A stretch of 64,000 nucleotides of DNA from Rhynchopus sp. YZ270_cl-10 (GCA_964035575.1 OZ037934.1:620001-684000); one strand, 5' to 3'. Positions 9,646-20,202 are shown, counted from the first letter of the stretch. A program made the numbers and translations. Notes: a model not told the origin generated them from the sequence alone.

Positions 9646-9859
9646 GTCCCCATTCTGTCGTTCGTGTTCTCGTCCAAAGCATGAAGTCCTCGCATTACCC
9701 CGTTCCCTCCCTAGTATTTGGATGGTTTGTTTCGGAGGGTGTGTTCTTCCGCCCCCAACAACAAAAAAAAAACTCCGCTCGCATCACTGATATCGTTATT
9801 TAAATTGGTTATATATGCGAGGATGTGAGACTGTGTCCTTTCTCGTTTTTTTTTGTTTT
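9646..9859. other. 3' flank of GH2 copy 2
   Basis: This short spacer is conserved after all three copies (TCTGTCGTTCGTGTTCT and TTCCGCCCCCAACAACAA), so it probably includes the 3' untranslated region. No terminator or polyadenylation signal can be assigned with confidence. Confidence 0.5.
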
Positions 9860-9865
9860 ATATTG

Positions 9866-10382
9866 CATAGGTTTCGAACGCGCGTTCGCGTTTTTTGGGC
9901 GTTTTCGAGTGCGCGTTTGAAAAACGAAAAAAAAAACGCGCGTTCGAAAAAAACGAGAAAAAAAACGCGCGTTCAGAAAAAACGAAAAAAAACGCGCGTT
10001 TGAAAAACGGGAAAAAAACGCGCGTTCGGAAAAAACGAGAACAAAAACGCGCGTTTGAAAAACGAAAAAAAAAAAACGCGCGTTCGAAAAAGTGGAAGCC
10101 TCATGTTTACGTGGGGAGGTTTTTCGAACGCGCGTCGAAAAAGTGGTTTTTTCGAACGCGCGTCCAGTTTTTCAAACGTGTGTTCGAAAAAACCACTTTT
10201 TCGAACGCGCGTTTGAAAAAAAAAAAAAAAACGCCCTTTTTTTTTTTACGCGCGTCCGGCTTTTCGAACGCGCGTTTTTTTTTTTTTTTTTTTGCGCGTT
10301 TTTTTTTTTTTTTTCATGTGCGCGTTTTCCGATTTTGGATTTGCAGCGTTTTCGATTTTCGAACGCGCGTTCGAAACCTATG
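9866..10382. mobile_element. CA...TG miniature element with 6-bp target duplication, member 1
   Basis: The 517-bp element has perfect 23-bp terminal inverted repeats beginning CATAGGTTTCGAACGCG. It is flanked on both sides by ATATTG (9860-9865 and 10383-10388). The matching spacer after copy 3 has a single AAATTG and no insert, confirming recent insertion. Its interior consists of roughly 25-bp units, AACGCGCGTT with A-rich or T-rich spacers, in one orientation in the left half and the other in the right, so the whole could fold into one long hairpin. It encodes nothing. It shares the CA...TG ends and 6-bp duplication with 15381-15742, 35326-36321 and 44952-45649. Confidence 0.9.
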
Positions 10383-10610
10383 ATATTGTCTCTATTTTTT
10401 GTTTTGTTTTTCGTGCTGGTGGTCTAGAATCAAACAAAAAACTTTTTTGAGGGGTGTGTTTTTGTGTGTATGTGTTAGCGAAATATTTTGCGTGGTGTGG
10501 CTCGTATTCCCTTTTTTATCTCTGTTTCTCGTTCAGATTTTATGGTTACATACAATGCTCAAAGGAAGTTGAACACCGTACCCCTACCCTTTTCATTTTC
10601 CATTGTTCTA

Positions 10611-10700
10611 TTCCGGGGCGGGTTGGAGTAGAGCCACATTTCACCGACAGGTAGAGGTGTGTGCGTTTCACCACAACCTCTCCCTTTTGTCTTTATTGTT
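10611..10700 (+). repeat. Dispersed repeat family H, copy 2
   Basis: Close match to 3771-3858, with the same GGGGCGGGTTGGAGTAGAG core and the same CTTTTGTCTTTATTG end. Confidence 0.75.
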
Positions 10701-11192
10701 TTTTATTGCTTTCTTATGAATCTAATGCTGTATTGTTCGCGGGGCTGGGGGAAAAGCATTAAAATGAAAAGTAGGAGTGAGGTTTCAATTTTTTGGCTCT
10801 TTTATTTTTTTTTCTTTGCCAAAGAAAAAAGGGGGGTGCCGGAAAAAAATAACCAACCGTGCCCTGGGTCTGCATGATACACACGTCTTCCTGTGGCCTT
10901 GTGTGGTTTTTGTTTTTTTCTCACCCTATTATACCATCTATTCAGTAGAATAGTTAGTATATGAAACAATTTTTTTCTGTTCCTTCAAAAGAACCTCACC
11001 TCTCTCTTCCTACCTCTTCTTCCCACCTCCCCCGCCCAACGTTGCATGTATCTCAAGGCGGCTTTCTTGACAGAGGTCTTGTCGTTGTTGTTGTCCCTCA
11101 GAGGATTAGGCGACTAAGCAAACATAGAGTCTTGGTTTCATCCAATAACCTATGTGTCCACCGGTAACCCATCATCTTTTCACGCTTTTCTT

Positions 11193-11238
11193 TAGGTACA
11201 CTGTCACGAGAGGGCTTTGTATTTTAAGTCAAGTTTTT
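11193..11238 (+). repeat. Family A repeat, 3' fragment upstream of GH2 copy 3
   Basis: It contains GGTACACTGTCACGAGAGGG and TTTGTATTTTAAGTCAAG, the 3' half of family A. It is positioned like the fragment at 6680-6714. Confidence 0.75.
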
Positions 11239-11376
11239 TTCCCGTTCTTAACTTCTTTTTTCATTTTGTACCTTCTGCACTGTCCCCCGACAAATACACA
11301 AAAAAAGCACGATACTGGGCAATTCCATTTTTCTTCTTCAAGGCACCCGTCGTTCATTGTGTACGACAACTTATCA

Positions 11377-11415
11377 TGTTAAGGCCCATTTCGCTGATGC
11401 GAAATGTCCTTAACA
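11377..11415. promoter_or_regulatory. 39-nt hairpin upstream of GH2 copy 3
   Basis: Identical to the hairpin at 6852-6890 and at the same distance from the start codon. Just downstream, 11416-11452 carries the motif CAGTCGGAGGTGCCTACATC, also found before copy 2 and in an intron at 17595-17637. Confidence 0.5.
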
Positions 11416-11519
11416 GGAAGGCAGCATCGTACAGTCGGAGGTGCCTACATCAATCATTTTTGTTTAACTTCACTTCCCTCCCATACACACCCCCTTATCA
11501 CAACCAGAGAGACCTCAAC

Positions 11520-14171
11520 ATGTTAAAAACACTTCTCCCCTTTGCGGCTGTGTGCGTTGTGTCTGCAGAGCGTGTGAGCATTCCCTTTGGCAACGGATGG
11601 CGCTTTCACCTCGGCGACGACCCTGCTGGGTGCGGTGCGGGGCCTGGGGGGTGCTCATTTGCGACCGACGTGACGGGGATGGAGTGCACGAACATGGAGA
11701 GCGACCCGGACCGGTTCACCGTGGAGGACTGCAAGACGTCGTGCTGCTATGACGATGCGTGCATGGTGTGGCAGCAGCGGAGTGGCCAGAAGGAATGCTA
11801 CCACGGTGGCAGCGATGCTGTGTGCACCGCAGCCAAGACGGACCGCATCGGAGGCAAGCGCGAGGCAGCACAACCCTTCCAAACGAACTACTCCTTCGCA
11901 GAGGTGTCGTACAACGACGCTGCCTGGGACCTCATCTCCGTGCCGCACGACTTCGCCATCAACGGCACCTTCTATGAGTCGGACGACACCATGCATGGCT
12001 TCCTCCCGCGCAACGTTTCCTGGTACAGAAAGACCTTCACCGCGCCTGCAGGTGGCTCCACCGTGCTCAGGTTCGATGGCGCCTTCCACTTCAAGGAGAT
12101 CTTCCTGAACGGTGCGCTCTACGGCACACACCGTTGTGGTTACACGCCGTTCGACGTCCGTGTGCCCAGCGGGCTGAACACCCTCTCGATCCGTGTGGAC
12201 GCCTCCTTTGGGTCAGGCCACTGGTATGAAGGTGGTGGTCTGTACCGCCACGTCGAGATGGTGCACTACACGTCTGGGAGTGAGTTCGTGTGGGGGGGTG
12301 TCTTCGTCGACCCTGCCTACACATCAGGCCCTGTGCATGTGCTTGCAGAGGTGACGACGCGTGAAATTAGCGGCGCTGGGCAGCTCACAACAAAGGTGAC
12401 CATTCTGGATGGGACCACCGTCGTGGCGCAGGGGTCGCTTGCAGGCCAGGTGACAGTGGGGGAGGTCACGGAGTACAGACTCGAGGTCATGCCCACAACG
12501 AACCTCACGCTGTGGTCGCCGGCGAACCCGAAGCAGTACAAGGTGCAGGTGGACCTGACGGACGGGGCAGAGGTGCTCGACACGGTGCATGTGTCGCCTG
12601 GGTTCCGCAATCTTGTCTGGTCCACATCAGGGCTTGCGGTGAACGGGGAGGTGTTGCCACTGCAGGGCTTCAGCCACCACAACAGCTTTGCGGGAACTGG
12701 AGTGATGCAGTCGCCACGTCTCGACCTCTTCCGTGCACGTGCGTCGATGGCGCTTGGAGCGAACTACTGGCGCATGAGCCACAACCCCTACGACGAGTCG
12801 CTGTACCACATCCTCTCGTCCATGGGGATCATGTCTTGGGACGAGAACCGCGACTTCGGAACGCTCTACACAGTCGACTTCGAGACAATGATCAGACACC
12901 ACAGAAACCACGCAACCGTCACCGTGTGGTCCTTCTGCAACGAGTTTGAGTGTGCGAAGTGGCTGGGCAACGCCACCGGCAACGCGTTCCAGGCAGTAGC
13001 AAAGCGCCACGACCCCAACAGAAACACGACCGCAAACCTTTCCCCGGGCACTCTCGACAACTCGCCTGTCATGGCAGACATCATTGGGTTCTCGCACCAG
13101 AGCAACCACACGTTTGAGACCTACCATGGGCAGCACAGCGAGAAGCCCTTGATCCTGTCTGAGTGCTGCTCGTGCATGACGGAGCGTCTCACCGACCGCA
13201 TCGCAGAGAACACATGCATGGAAAGCCAGAACTCCCCGAAGGACCTCCCCTACGTGAGCGGGTCGATCGGTGTGTGGACACTGATGGACTACTTCGGCGA
13301 GCAACACACGTGGCCCAAGGTGACGTGCGAGTACGGGCAGTTCGACGCTGCAGGGTTCCCAAAGCCGCATGCGTGGTACTACGCACGCAACTGGCGCAAC
13401 GGAGGTCTCGACGCGTCTGTGTGCAGGATCGTCACGATGCTCTCGCAGAACGCAACCGAGGTGAGCGGTGTCGTGGGCACATCCCAGGCACAGCTGTACG
13501 TCAACGGCAAGCAGTTTGGTGCGACGCTTGAGTCCGACATCAGCGGGGCCGTGCACTGGTCGCTGCCTGCCGGGACGCTTTCCGTGGACAACGTGACCCT
13601 TATTGCTGTCGGCGGCAGTGTGCACACACTGCTGCAGCCCGAGAAGGCGGTGAGGATGGAGCTTGTCATCGACGTGCCATCTGCATCCACTGGCACCGGG
13701 AGCAAGGTGTACCTGGACGGACACGACATTGCCTTGGTACGTGCGCAGCTTCTCGACAGCAGGAACACTGTGGTGACAGGCACTGACTCCATGGTGAACG
13801 TGACGTGGAGTGTTGTGTCTGGCCCTGCCAAGGTGCTTGGTGTTGGGAACGGAAACCAATCGAGCCACCAGCACAACCAGGGGAACGAGATCCTGACCTA
13901 CGGAGGGCTGGCACGCGCTGTGATCCAGGTGACGACGGACTGTGTCTCCTCGGGTCGCACAGCTGCCATGAGTGCAGACAAGGAGCAGGGACCAGTCACT
14001 TTCGCGGCAGACTGCACTGCTGTGACAGATATCGTGGTGGAGGCAACAGCACCAGGTTTTACACCGGCACGCATCACCATCCCCACCTCGGGCGACGTAC
14101 AGTACTCCCCAATGGAGGAGGCAAAGCAGAAGGTGACGACCTACACTTACCTCGACGACACGCAGGCTTAA
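11520..14171 (+). CDS. Glycoside hydrolase family 2 enzyme, copy 3 (complete, secreted)
   Basis: Encodes 883 residues with the same architecture as copy 2: signal peptide, GH2 sugar-binding domain with a Cys-rich PAN-like insert, Ig-like domain, TIM barrel with both catalytic Glu residues, and C-terminal beta-sandwich. The ATG at 11520 was chosen over an in-frame ATG at 11217 because it begins the signal peptide and aligns with copy 2. The earlier ATG would add about 100 residues of translated leader with repeat sequence. The protein differs from copy 2 at one residue only, Ser360 to Pro, at the end of the Ig-like domain. Such identity means very recent duplication or ongoing gene conversion. 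Confidence 0.93.
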   Translation: MLKTLLPFAAVCVVSAERVSIPFGNGWRFHLGDDPAGCGAGPGGCSFATDVTGMECTNMESDPDRFTVEDCKTSCCYDDACMVWQQRSGQKECYHGGSDAVCTAAKTDRIGGKREAAQPFQTNYSFAEVSYNDAAWDLISVPHDFAINGTFYESDDTMHGFLPRNVSWYRKTFTAPAGGSTVLRFDGAFHFKEIFLNGALYGTHRCGYTPFDVRVPSGLNTLSIRVDASFGSGHWYEGGGLYRHVEMVHYTSGSEFVWGGVFVDPAYTSGPVHVLAEVTTREISGAGQLTTKVTILDGTTVVAQGSLAGQVTVGEVTEYRLEVMPTTNLTLWSPANPKQYKVQVDLTDGAEVLDTVHVSPGFRNLVWSTSGLAVNGEVLPLQGFSHHNSFAGTGVMQSPRLDLFRARASMALGANYWRMSHNPYDESLYHILSSMGIMSWDENRDFGTLYTVDFETMIRHHRNHATVTVWSFCNEFECAKWLGNATGNAFQAVAKRHDPNRNTTANLSPGTLDNSPVMADIIGFSHQSNHTFETYHGQHSEKPLILSECCSCMTERLTDRIAENTCMESQNSPKDLPYVSGSIGVWTLMDYFGEQHTWPKVTCEYGQFDAAGFPKPHAWYYARNWRNGGLDASVCRIVTMLSQNATEVSGVVGTSQAQLYVNGKQFGATLESDISGAVHWSLPAGTLSVDNVTLIAVGGSVHTLLQPEKAVRMELVIDVPSASTGTGSKVYLDGHDIALVRAQLLDSRNTVVTGTDSMVNVTWSVVSGPAKVLGVGNGNQSSHQHNQGNEILTYGGLARAVIQVTTDCVSSGRTAAMSADKEQGPVTFAADCTAVTDIVVEATAPGFTPARITIPTSGDVQYSPMEEAKQKVTTYTYLDDTQA

Positions 14172-15374
14172 GTCCACATTCTGTCGTTCGTGTTCTCGTC
14201 CAAAGTATGAAGTCCTCGCATTACCCCGTTCCCTCCCTAATATTTGGATGGTTTGTTTCAGTGGGTGTGTTCTTCCGCCCCCAACAACAACAAAAAAAAC
14301 TCCGCTCGCATCACTGATGGTGAACTGCACATCGTTATTTAAATTGGTTATATGCGAGGATGTGAGACTGTGTCCTTTCTCGTTTTTTTGTTTTAAATTG
14401 TTTCCATTTTTTGTTTCGTGGTGGTGGTCTAAAACAAAAAATGTTTGTCTTTTGAGGGGTGTGTTTTTGTGTGTATGTGTTTAGCGAAATATTTTGCGTG
14501 GTGTGGCTCGTATTCCCTTTTTTATCTGTGTTTCTCGTTCAGATTTTTTGGCTCTCTTTTTTTTTTGCCAAAGAAGAAAAAGGGGGGTGCCGGAAAAAAA
14601 AATAACCAACCGTGCCCCTGGGTGTGCACGATACACACGTCTTCCTGTGGCCTTGTGTGGTTTTTGTTTTTTCTGTTCCTTCAAAAGAACCTCACCTCTC
14701 TCTTCCTACCTCTTCTTCCCACCTCCCCCGCCCAACGTTGCATGTATCTCAAGGCGGCTTTCTTGAAGGCACTCGGGTCGTGACAAATCAGCGTCACACA
14801 AAGATAAGCATGTGTGGTGACAAAAAATGGGTCTACCCCACGTACACACACTGTACTGTTTGTCTTGTACTGCCCGTATGTCTGATAGAGAGCTAAATGG
14901 CTGTAGTCGAGAAAAGAACACTTTTGTCGTCTGGAGGTCCCCCGCCAGTTTGCATGTATTTTTTTTATTTTTATGCAAAAACGTTTTTTTTTACCAAGGT
15001 ACTACCTCCATAGGTGCCGGCTGCTTTTTTTCTTCTTTTTTTGACACAGCAATAAAGTATTTGAGCTTTTGTATGGGATAACATGGTGTCTTATGTGGTA
15101 AGGTGTTCGATGTTCGTTCCATGCTGACCCATTTTTGTTTTTTTTTTGTTTTTAAATTTACCGTACCATGTAAGAGCATTTTTTGTCATTTACTTCAACG
15201 TTGTGTTGCCTCAGCCAACTTAGGCTACCCAAAGGTAGTTGCCTTCTCGCTCTGCAACTCTACGTTGCGTCAAACAGTGTAGCCTCCTGTCCTCGGGTGT
15301 CTGCACTAAAACACACCAAAAATATTTTTCAACAAGTAAAAAATTAATAATGAAACTGCACCCCCCCCTCCTCC
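14172..15374. other. Spacer after the GH2 array
   Basis: The first 600 bp matches the spacer after copy 2, but with no insertion at the AAATTG site near 14390. The remainder is AT-rich and includes the short dispersed motif CCTCGGGTGTCTGCACTAA near 15293, also seen near 36500 and 54710. No gene is supported. Confidence 0.6.
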
Positions 15375-15380
15375 CCTAGA

Positions 15381-15742
15381 CATACCCCCGGCGAATTCGT
15401 ATTCAGCCCTATATTCGGATCCCAAAATTTCTGGGCCATATTCGGTTCCTACCCTATTCGTGTATTCGGATCTGAACATAGGGCGAACACTGTGGTGTCT
15501 TACGTATTCTGTATTCGGGTGTATTCAAATCGTATTCACCCTATATTAGGATCCGAATATGGAAAATTTAGATCGTATTTCGGATCCTAATATACGGCGA
15601 ATATAATCTGAACACATTATAAATAAAGCAGGTCGCCCTATATTCAGATCCGAATACAACCCAAATAGGGTAGGAATCCGAATATAGCCCAGGAATTTTG
15701 GGATCCGAATATAGGGCTGAATACGAATTCGCCGGGGGTATG
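15381..15742. mobile_element. CA...TG miniature element with 6-bp target duplication, member 2
   Basis: The 362-bp element has long terminal inverted repeats starting CATACCCCCGGCGAATTCG and extending, with few mismatches, over about 100 bp on each side. The flanks are CCTAGA (15375-15380) and CCTAGG (15743-15748), a five-of-six match. The interior iterates TATTCGGATC-like units in both orientations, so the whole element is a near-complete hairpin. It encodes no protein. A TA-target reading is also possible, because TA lies inside both flanks. Confidence 0.8.
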
Positions 15743-15949
15743 CCTAGGGGGTCCGACTCCCATAGATTTTTTTTTTGAGAATCTCGCTTTCCCCCCCCCT
15801 AATTTTTGCCATACTTTCCCCCCCTCGGTAAACCCTCTATACTCCCATCAGCAAAAAATACAACACTCCTTTTTAAAAAATGAAGTTCTGAGCACGGTTT
15901 TTTTTTTGGTGTCCACACAAAAACACCTTTTTGAGTAAAACCTTCTACA

Positions 15950-18900
15950 ATGCAGCGCTATCCTTATGTCCAGAAGGCCCAACGGAGAGCGTACAGTGCT
16001 GATGCACATCGCGTGGTGGAGCTTGGACGGTGGTCCGGTGTGTCAAAAGAGAGCTTCGAGCTGAACCTTCATCGGGATAGGTACCAACAGATTGGGATGA
16101 TCGCGCACCAGTTTAAAGTGACGGATACGAAATCTGCTATTATCATTCAAAGGGAACGTTCAAGACAGGCGATTCTAAAAAAGGTGCGGAAAGACAGCGA
16201 CGAACGTCTTGAAGCTGCAGCAGCAGCGAGGAAGCAGCAGGACGAAGAACGGAAGCAACGTATAGCAGAGAAGGTCCGTCTTCGTGAGGAGCAAAACGCC
16301 GTCGAAGAGGAAGAAAGACGGATCAAAGCAATGAAGGACGAAAAGGCCCGGGCGCAAGCTCAGGCTCGATTAGACGAACAAAAACAAAAGGACGCCCCCG
16401 ACCGTGAAACCCGCCTCGCAGCTGCAGAGAAAGACGAAGAAGAGCTGGAAAAGAAGAAGCGAATGCGGGAGGAACACCGCAAGCAGCTTGAAGACAAAGA
16501 ACGTGACAAACGCGCCAAGGCTCAAGAAGCCAAGAAGGAAGCGCCCAAAGTAGCGGACACCACCCAAGCACAACCCGAAGTGCAAGAAGAGGAGGTCACC
16601 TTCGTGCAGGATACCCCAACGGTGGCGAGAATCTCGACAGAGGTCAAAACGTTCAACTTTGAAGAGATGGTATGCCCTTTTATATTACAGAAGTTGGTGT
16701 GGCTGAAGGGGGGGTGCTATTTTGAGCTATTTTTCTGCTATTTTCTATTCTGGGGGTCTGGGTTTTTTGGTGCGGCTAAAGGGAGGTGCTATTTTCAAAA
16801 AAAAAATCATCAAAAAAACCACAGCGCACCAGATTGCCGACCTTCCCTCACAAAAAGGAGGAGCAGGAAGTGGTGAAAAAGAAAAGGGTGTCAGAAGAAG
16901 TGGTGGACAGCTACACGAGGGTCTCGGTTGAGGTGGACATCGAAGTCGAAGCCATCGAGTTAGAGCCAGACGACGAACGGAGCCGCTACGCAGACATCGA
17001 GAAGGCAGAGGACTCAACAGCACCTTCCAACCGAGCTGCGACGAAGAATCCATACGCAGACCTACCTGGGCAGGCGCTTGGGCAGAAGATGAAATACAGG
17101 GAAAGGTATTGAAAAAAAAAAATTAATAAAAAACGAAGAGATTTCGTTGGGTTTGAGGATCTGCATCTATACCTTTGAAATTCATTAGCCTTCGGGCGAC
17201 TTTGTTGTACAGAACCCGTGGGAGGGTGATTGTCGAAACTACCAAAAAAAATAATGAATAAAACAACAATTAAAAGCTACTTTCCAGAGTGGACGACTTT
17301 CGTTCATATCAACTTCGGGCGACATTTGAGTACAGATCCTGCATTAGCTAGGTGATGTTGACAAAAAAAAATGGCTGCCTCGCCCTTTTGTTTTAAAAAG
17401 AAATTGCCGTATTCGTAAAAATGTTCGACCGTAAAAAAGGTCGAACTTCCAGAAAAATCCTGAAAAGGTCGAACATTTTTACGGTCTAACATTACTGTAC
17501 TAATATTCTATTGTAAAAAAGGTCGAACTTCCTGAAAAATACTGAAACGATCGAACATTATTACGAATACGGTGGTTTCTTTTACTTCATCCGGATGGCT
17601 GGCATCGTGGGCCAGTCGGAGGTGCCTGCATCAGCAACTACAGTTTACTATAAAATCCCCCCCTTCGCACTACAGTGAAATACAAAACAAACAGAGCAGC
17701 AAAAATTAAAAAACAAAAACAAACAAAACTTTCAAACCCCCTTCCCCTCACAACCCTACAGCATTGAATACTTCGACGAAGCGTCTATTGTGTCTACCCT
17801 TCCCGACCAGGTCGCAGGGTGGAAAACTGGGTACAAATTCTTGCTTGATTTGTGCGGAGCGGGGAAGAAATTTACGGATGCACAGAGGGCAGACCTGATG
17901 CATCTCGACGAGAAGCTTCTCATGCGGAACAAGAAGGCGCTGCAGAAGCGAAACGAGCGGAGAAGGGTTGCAGCGCTTGATGAGAGGATCGGCCCTCTGG
18001 TGGCGTCCGAGAAGCGGCTTCCCTACGATGAGGATTCCTTGTGTGAGGTGATGAAACATTTGAGCCTTTTACGGTATGCAAACAAAAAGGGCTCCCCCCA
18101 CACAAACTCGAAAAATGACCGCCCCGCTAGGGAGCGGTTTTTTATTTTTCGATCAGGGTGGGGTAATGACTGTATACCTGCTTACAGCTTCCCTGTAAAC
18201 CACTCCCATGCGCAACACTCCGGGGTGCGATAACCCGCGGAGTGTCAGTGCCTGCGTCCCAGAGGCGTTTGCACTATCAACTTCACTTTGTTTTTTTTCG
18301 CTTTCAAAAAAAAGCGTGACTAGATTACCTCTGGGATATGCCAAGTGGAACTCAAACAAAGGGTTGTGTTTTTTAAAGAATTTCAAGAACTCTGCCCACA
18401 AAAAAGGTACCCGGAGCAAGCGCTGAAGTTGTCCAAGGACCCGAATTACTATGAGCTGATGAGCAATGGCGATGTGTGCCTTCAAGCGGTGCGTGCGTTG
18501 CTGTCTTGCAGCGGCCTGGAGGTCAAGATGGGCGGGCCCAATCATAATGACCGTGATGCCTACACGACTGCTGCGCAGGAGCTGTTTGACCAGTACGCCG
18601 AGCAGGTGGATGATTTCATGAACGAGTTCTTGCGCGACCCGCTCGCAATGGAACCGCGTTTCAAGCGGAAGGTCGACATGTACTACTATACTGCATCAAA
18701 TCTTATAGACGCTTACCGCTTGCAGAGAGAGCCCCGCAAGGTATAGTGGTTTTGTTCTTTACATATCAGAAGAGAAATTGCTCTCGTTCCTCAAAAAAAA
18801 CCCCCGCAAAATGTATTACATTTTTCATATGATGTGTAACGCTGGTGCGCTCTGATTTTGTTCTTCTCTTTTTTTGGATTCTGTTCACAACGTCCTTCAT

Positions 18901-19745
18901 ACTTTCTCTGCACAATGAAACCAATTCCCTTTTCTTCACCACAGGCAGAGAAGGTCTGGAAAAAATTGAAGGGCACGAATACTAGCGTAAAACAGGCGTA
19001 TATCCGGTTCTTGACAAGCAGCTTGGGGGGGGAGGAGGAATTAGTTCAGGCCAAGGAGCACTTGCAAACCATTCCGATGCAAGAACGCAACGAGATCGAC
19101 CACCGGAACATCATCAGCGCCTGCGCGTCAAGACAGCAGATGGAGCTAGCAGAAGAAATCTTCAAACTCGCGCCCGATCCCGAGATCCTCACCCAAAAGA
19201 TACAGCGCTTCACGACAGCAGGCGAGCTCATCCGTGGCTACGCAGAATCCGCAGCAAAGCTCGAGACCTTGGAAACACCAACGGATCGGGCCGAACACTT
19301 CCTTTCAGGGGTGCGCTCGCTGGAAACCCGTCTGAAGGATTTTGGGAACCCCGTAGCCTGGAGTGTCTTCCACGTCAAGACGGTCAAAGAACTGACCAGA
19401 ATTTATGCAGAAATGCCGGAGCTTAACTCTGACGAGATGGAGGTGTACGCGACGTACATCGGAGCAAACGCGTTGCTTATGGACCACGCTGATAAGATCC
19501 GTGAGGAAGAAGGCTACCCGCTTGAGTGCACCGAAACCACCACCCGCAAGGACAGCAAGCGTATCGTCACCGCGCTCCTAAAGCTCTACGTGAAAGCGCT
19601 CGACGCTGCGAGGGCCGAGTCCCTCCAGTCTCAAGTCATCAGTGCAGACCTTGACTCGTACTTCAAAAGTCTGGTCAGAACGATTGTGCTAAAAAAAGCG
19701 ACACGGAGCAGGACCATACCTACGATTAAAGTGTCTGAGATATAG
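15950..19745 (+). CDS. Five-exon coiled-coil protein of unknown function
   Basis: Frame continuity supports exons 15950-16669, 16825-17105, 17762-18073, 18407-18740 and 18945-19745, giving 815 residues. Intron starts are GTATGC, GTATTG, GTATGC and GTATAG. The third acceptor (AAAAAAG before GTACCC) is weak, but it restores the frame. Residues about 55-215 are a highly charged coiled coil rich in Glu, Lys, Arg and Ala. The C-terminal half is predicted helical (HLQTIPMQERNEIDHRNI) and could be a helical-repeat domain. There is no signal peptide or membrane segment. The N-terminus MQRYPYVQKAQRRAYSADAH is basic with Tyr and Ser, which could direct it to mitochondria, though this is weak. I do not recognise the family. 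A scaffold or ribonucleoprotein subunit would fit, but nothing proves it. Introns 2 and 3 carry repeat families B and C. Confidence 0.75.
17155..17243 (+). repeat. Repeat family B, copy 1 (intron 2 of the coiled-coil gene)
   Basis: Contains TTGAAATTCATTAGCC, TTCGGGCGACTTTGTTGTAC, AGAACCC and GGGTGATTGT. Other copies are at 17305-17362, 30405-30480, 37207-37310, 37366-37440 and 48616-48676. All six lie in introns (the two at 37 kb in an intron that is itself tentative). Confidence 0.75.
17305..17362 (+). repeat. Repeat family B, copy 2 (diverged)
   Basis: Contains ATCAACTTCGGGCGACATT, GTACAGATCC and AGGTGATGTTGACAAAA. It is the second family B copy in the same 656-bp intron. Confidence 0.6.
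17407..17572. mobile_element. Short hairpin element, CCGTATTCG family
   Basis: A 166-bp element inside intron 2 of the coiled-coil gene. The terminal inverted repeats are CCGTATTCGTAAAAATGTTC and its near-exact mate. Internal subrepeats of AAAAAAGGTCGAACTTCC alternate in orientation. A related, shorter element lies at 47177-47273. No target duplication is clear. Confidence 0.7.
18208..18290 (+). repeat. Repeat family C, copy 1 (intron 3 of the coiled-coil gene)
   Basis: An 83-bp block with an internal hairpin, ACACTCCGGGGTGCGATAAC continuing CCGCGGAGTGT, then GTCAGTGCCTGCGTCCCAGA and GGCGTTTGCACTATCAAC. Copies at 26867-26933 and 53317-53399 keep both the stem and the flanking sequence. Confidence 0.8.
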
Positions 19746-20202
19746 AGGGGGGGGGGGAAAGTGTGTCGTCATGCTTGAAAAAAAAAAAAATATTGGGCAG
19801 ACAGAGGGGAGGAAAAAAGAATCTATGATCGCGGGGGGGTTTTTTTTTTTAAATTTTTTGTGCCTACTATTTCCACGCGAAGCTGTCGAAGCATTGCAGT
19901 TAGCAAGACGCACCTCCCACCTCAGGGCAGCAATATCGTCCCACCACCCTTCCATTTTGTCGCCCACACTGCGCCTCTGCATCTCCCTCCCCCAAACGAC
20001 TCCCCTCCCACTTTAACTGTAAAAACGATGCCAAAAAGAGTGTCTCTTTACTATGGGTCGTTACAGCACTATATCCACCCCCAATCCAAGAACCACAGCA
20101 ACCCTTCCCCCCCCTACGTTATCATCTCTTCCCCTCCCCTTTTTTCCCTTTTGTGTTTGGCCTCTCGAGTTGATATGCTGTGCGAGACGGAGCCCTTTTG
20201 AG
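19746..20202. other. Spacer before the Cys-rich membrane protein
   Basis: Homopolymer-rich spacer with a pyrimidine-rich stretch at about 20100-20160. An in-frame ATG at 20053 exists, but the sequence after it is low-complexity Pro and Ser leader and was not taken as coding. Nothing else is seen. Confidence 0.5.

Larger units (their letters stand above)
10389..11376. other. Spacer before GH2 copy 3
   Basis: AT-rich spacer that holds repeat family H (10611-10700) and a family A fragment (11193-11238). Much of 10400-11060 recurs at 14400-14760, after copy 3, as expected of a tandem duplication. No gene is seen. Confidence 0.6.
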
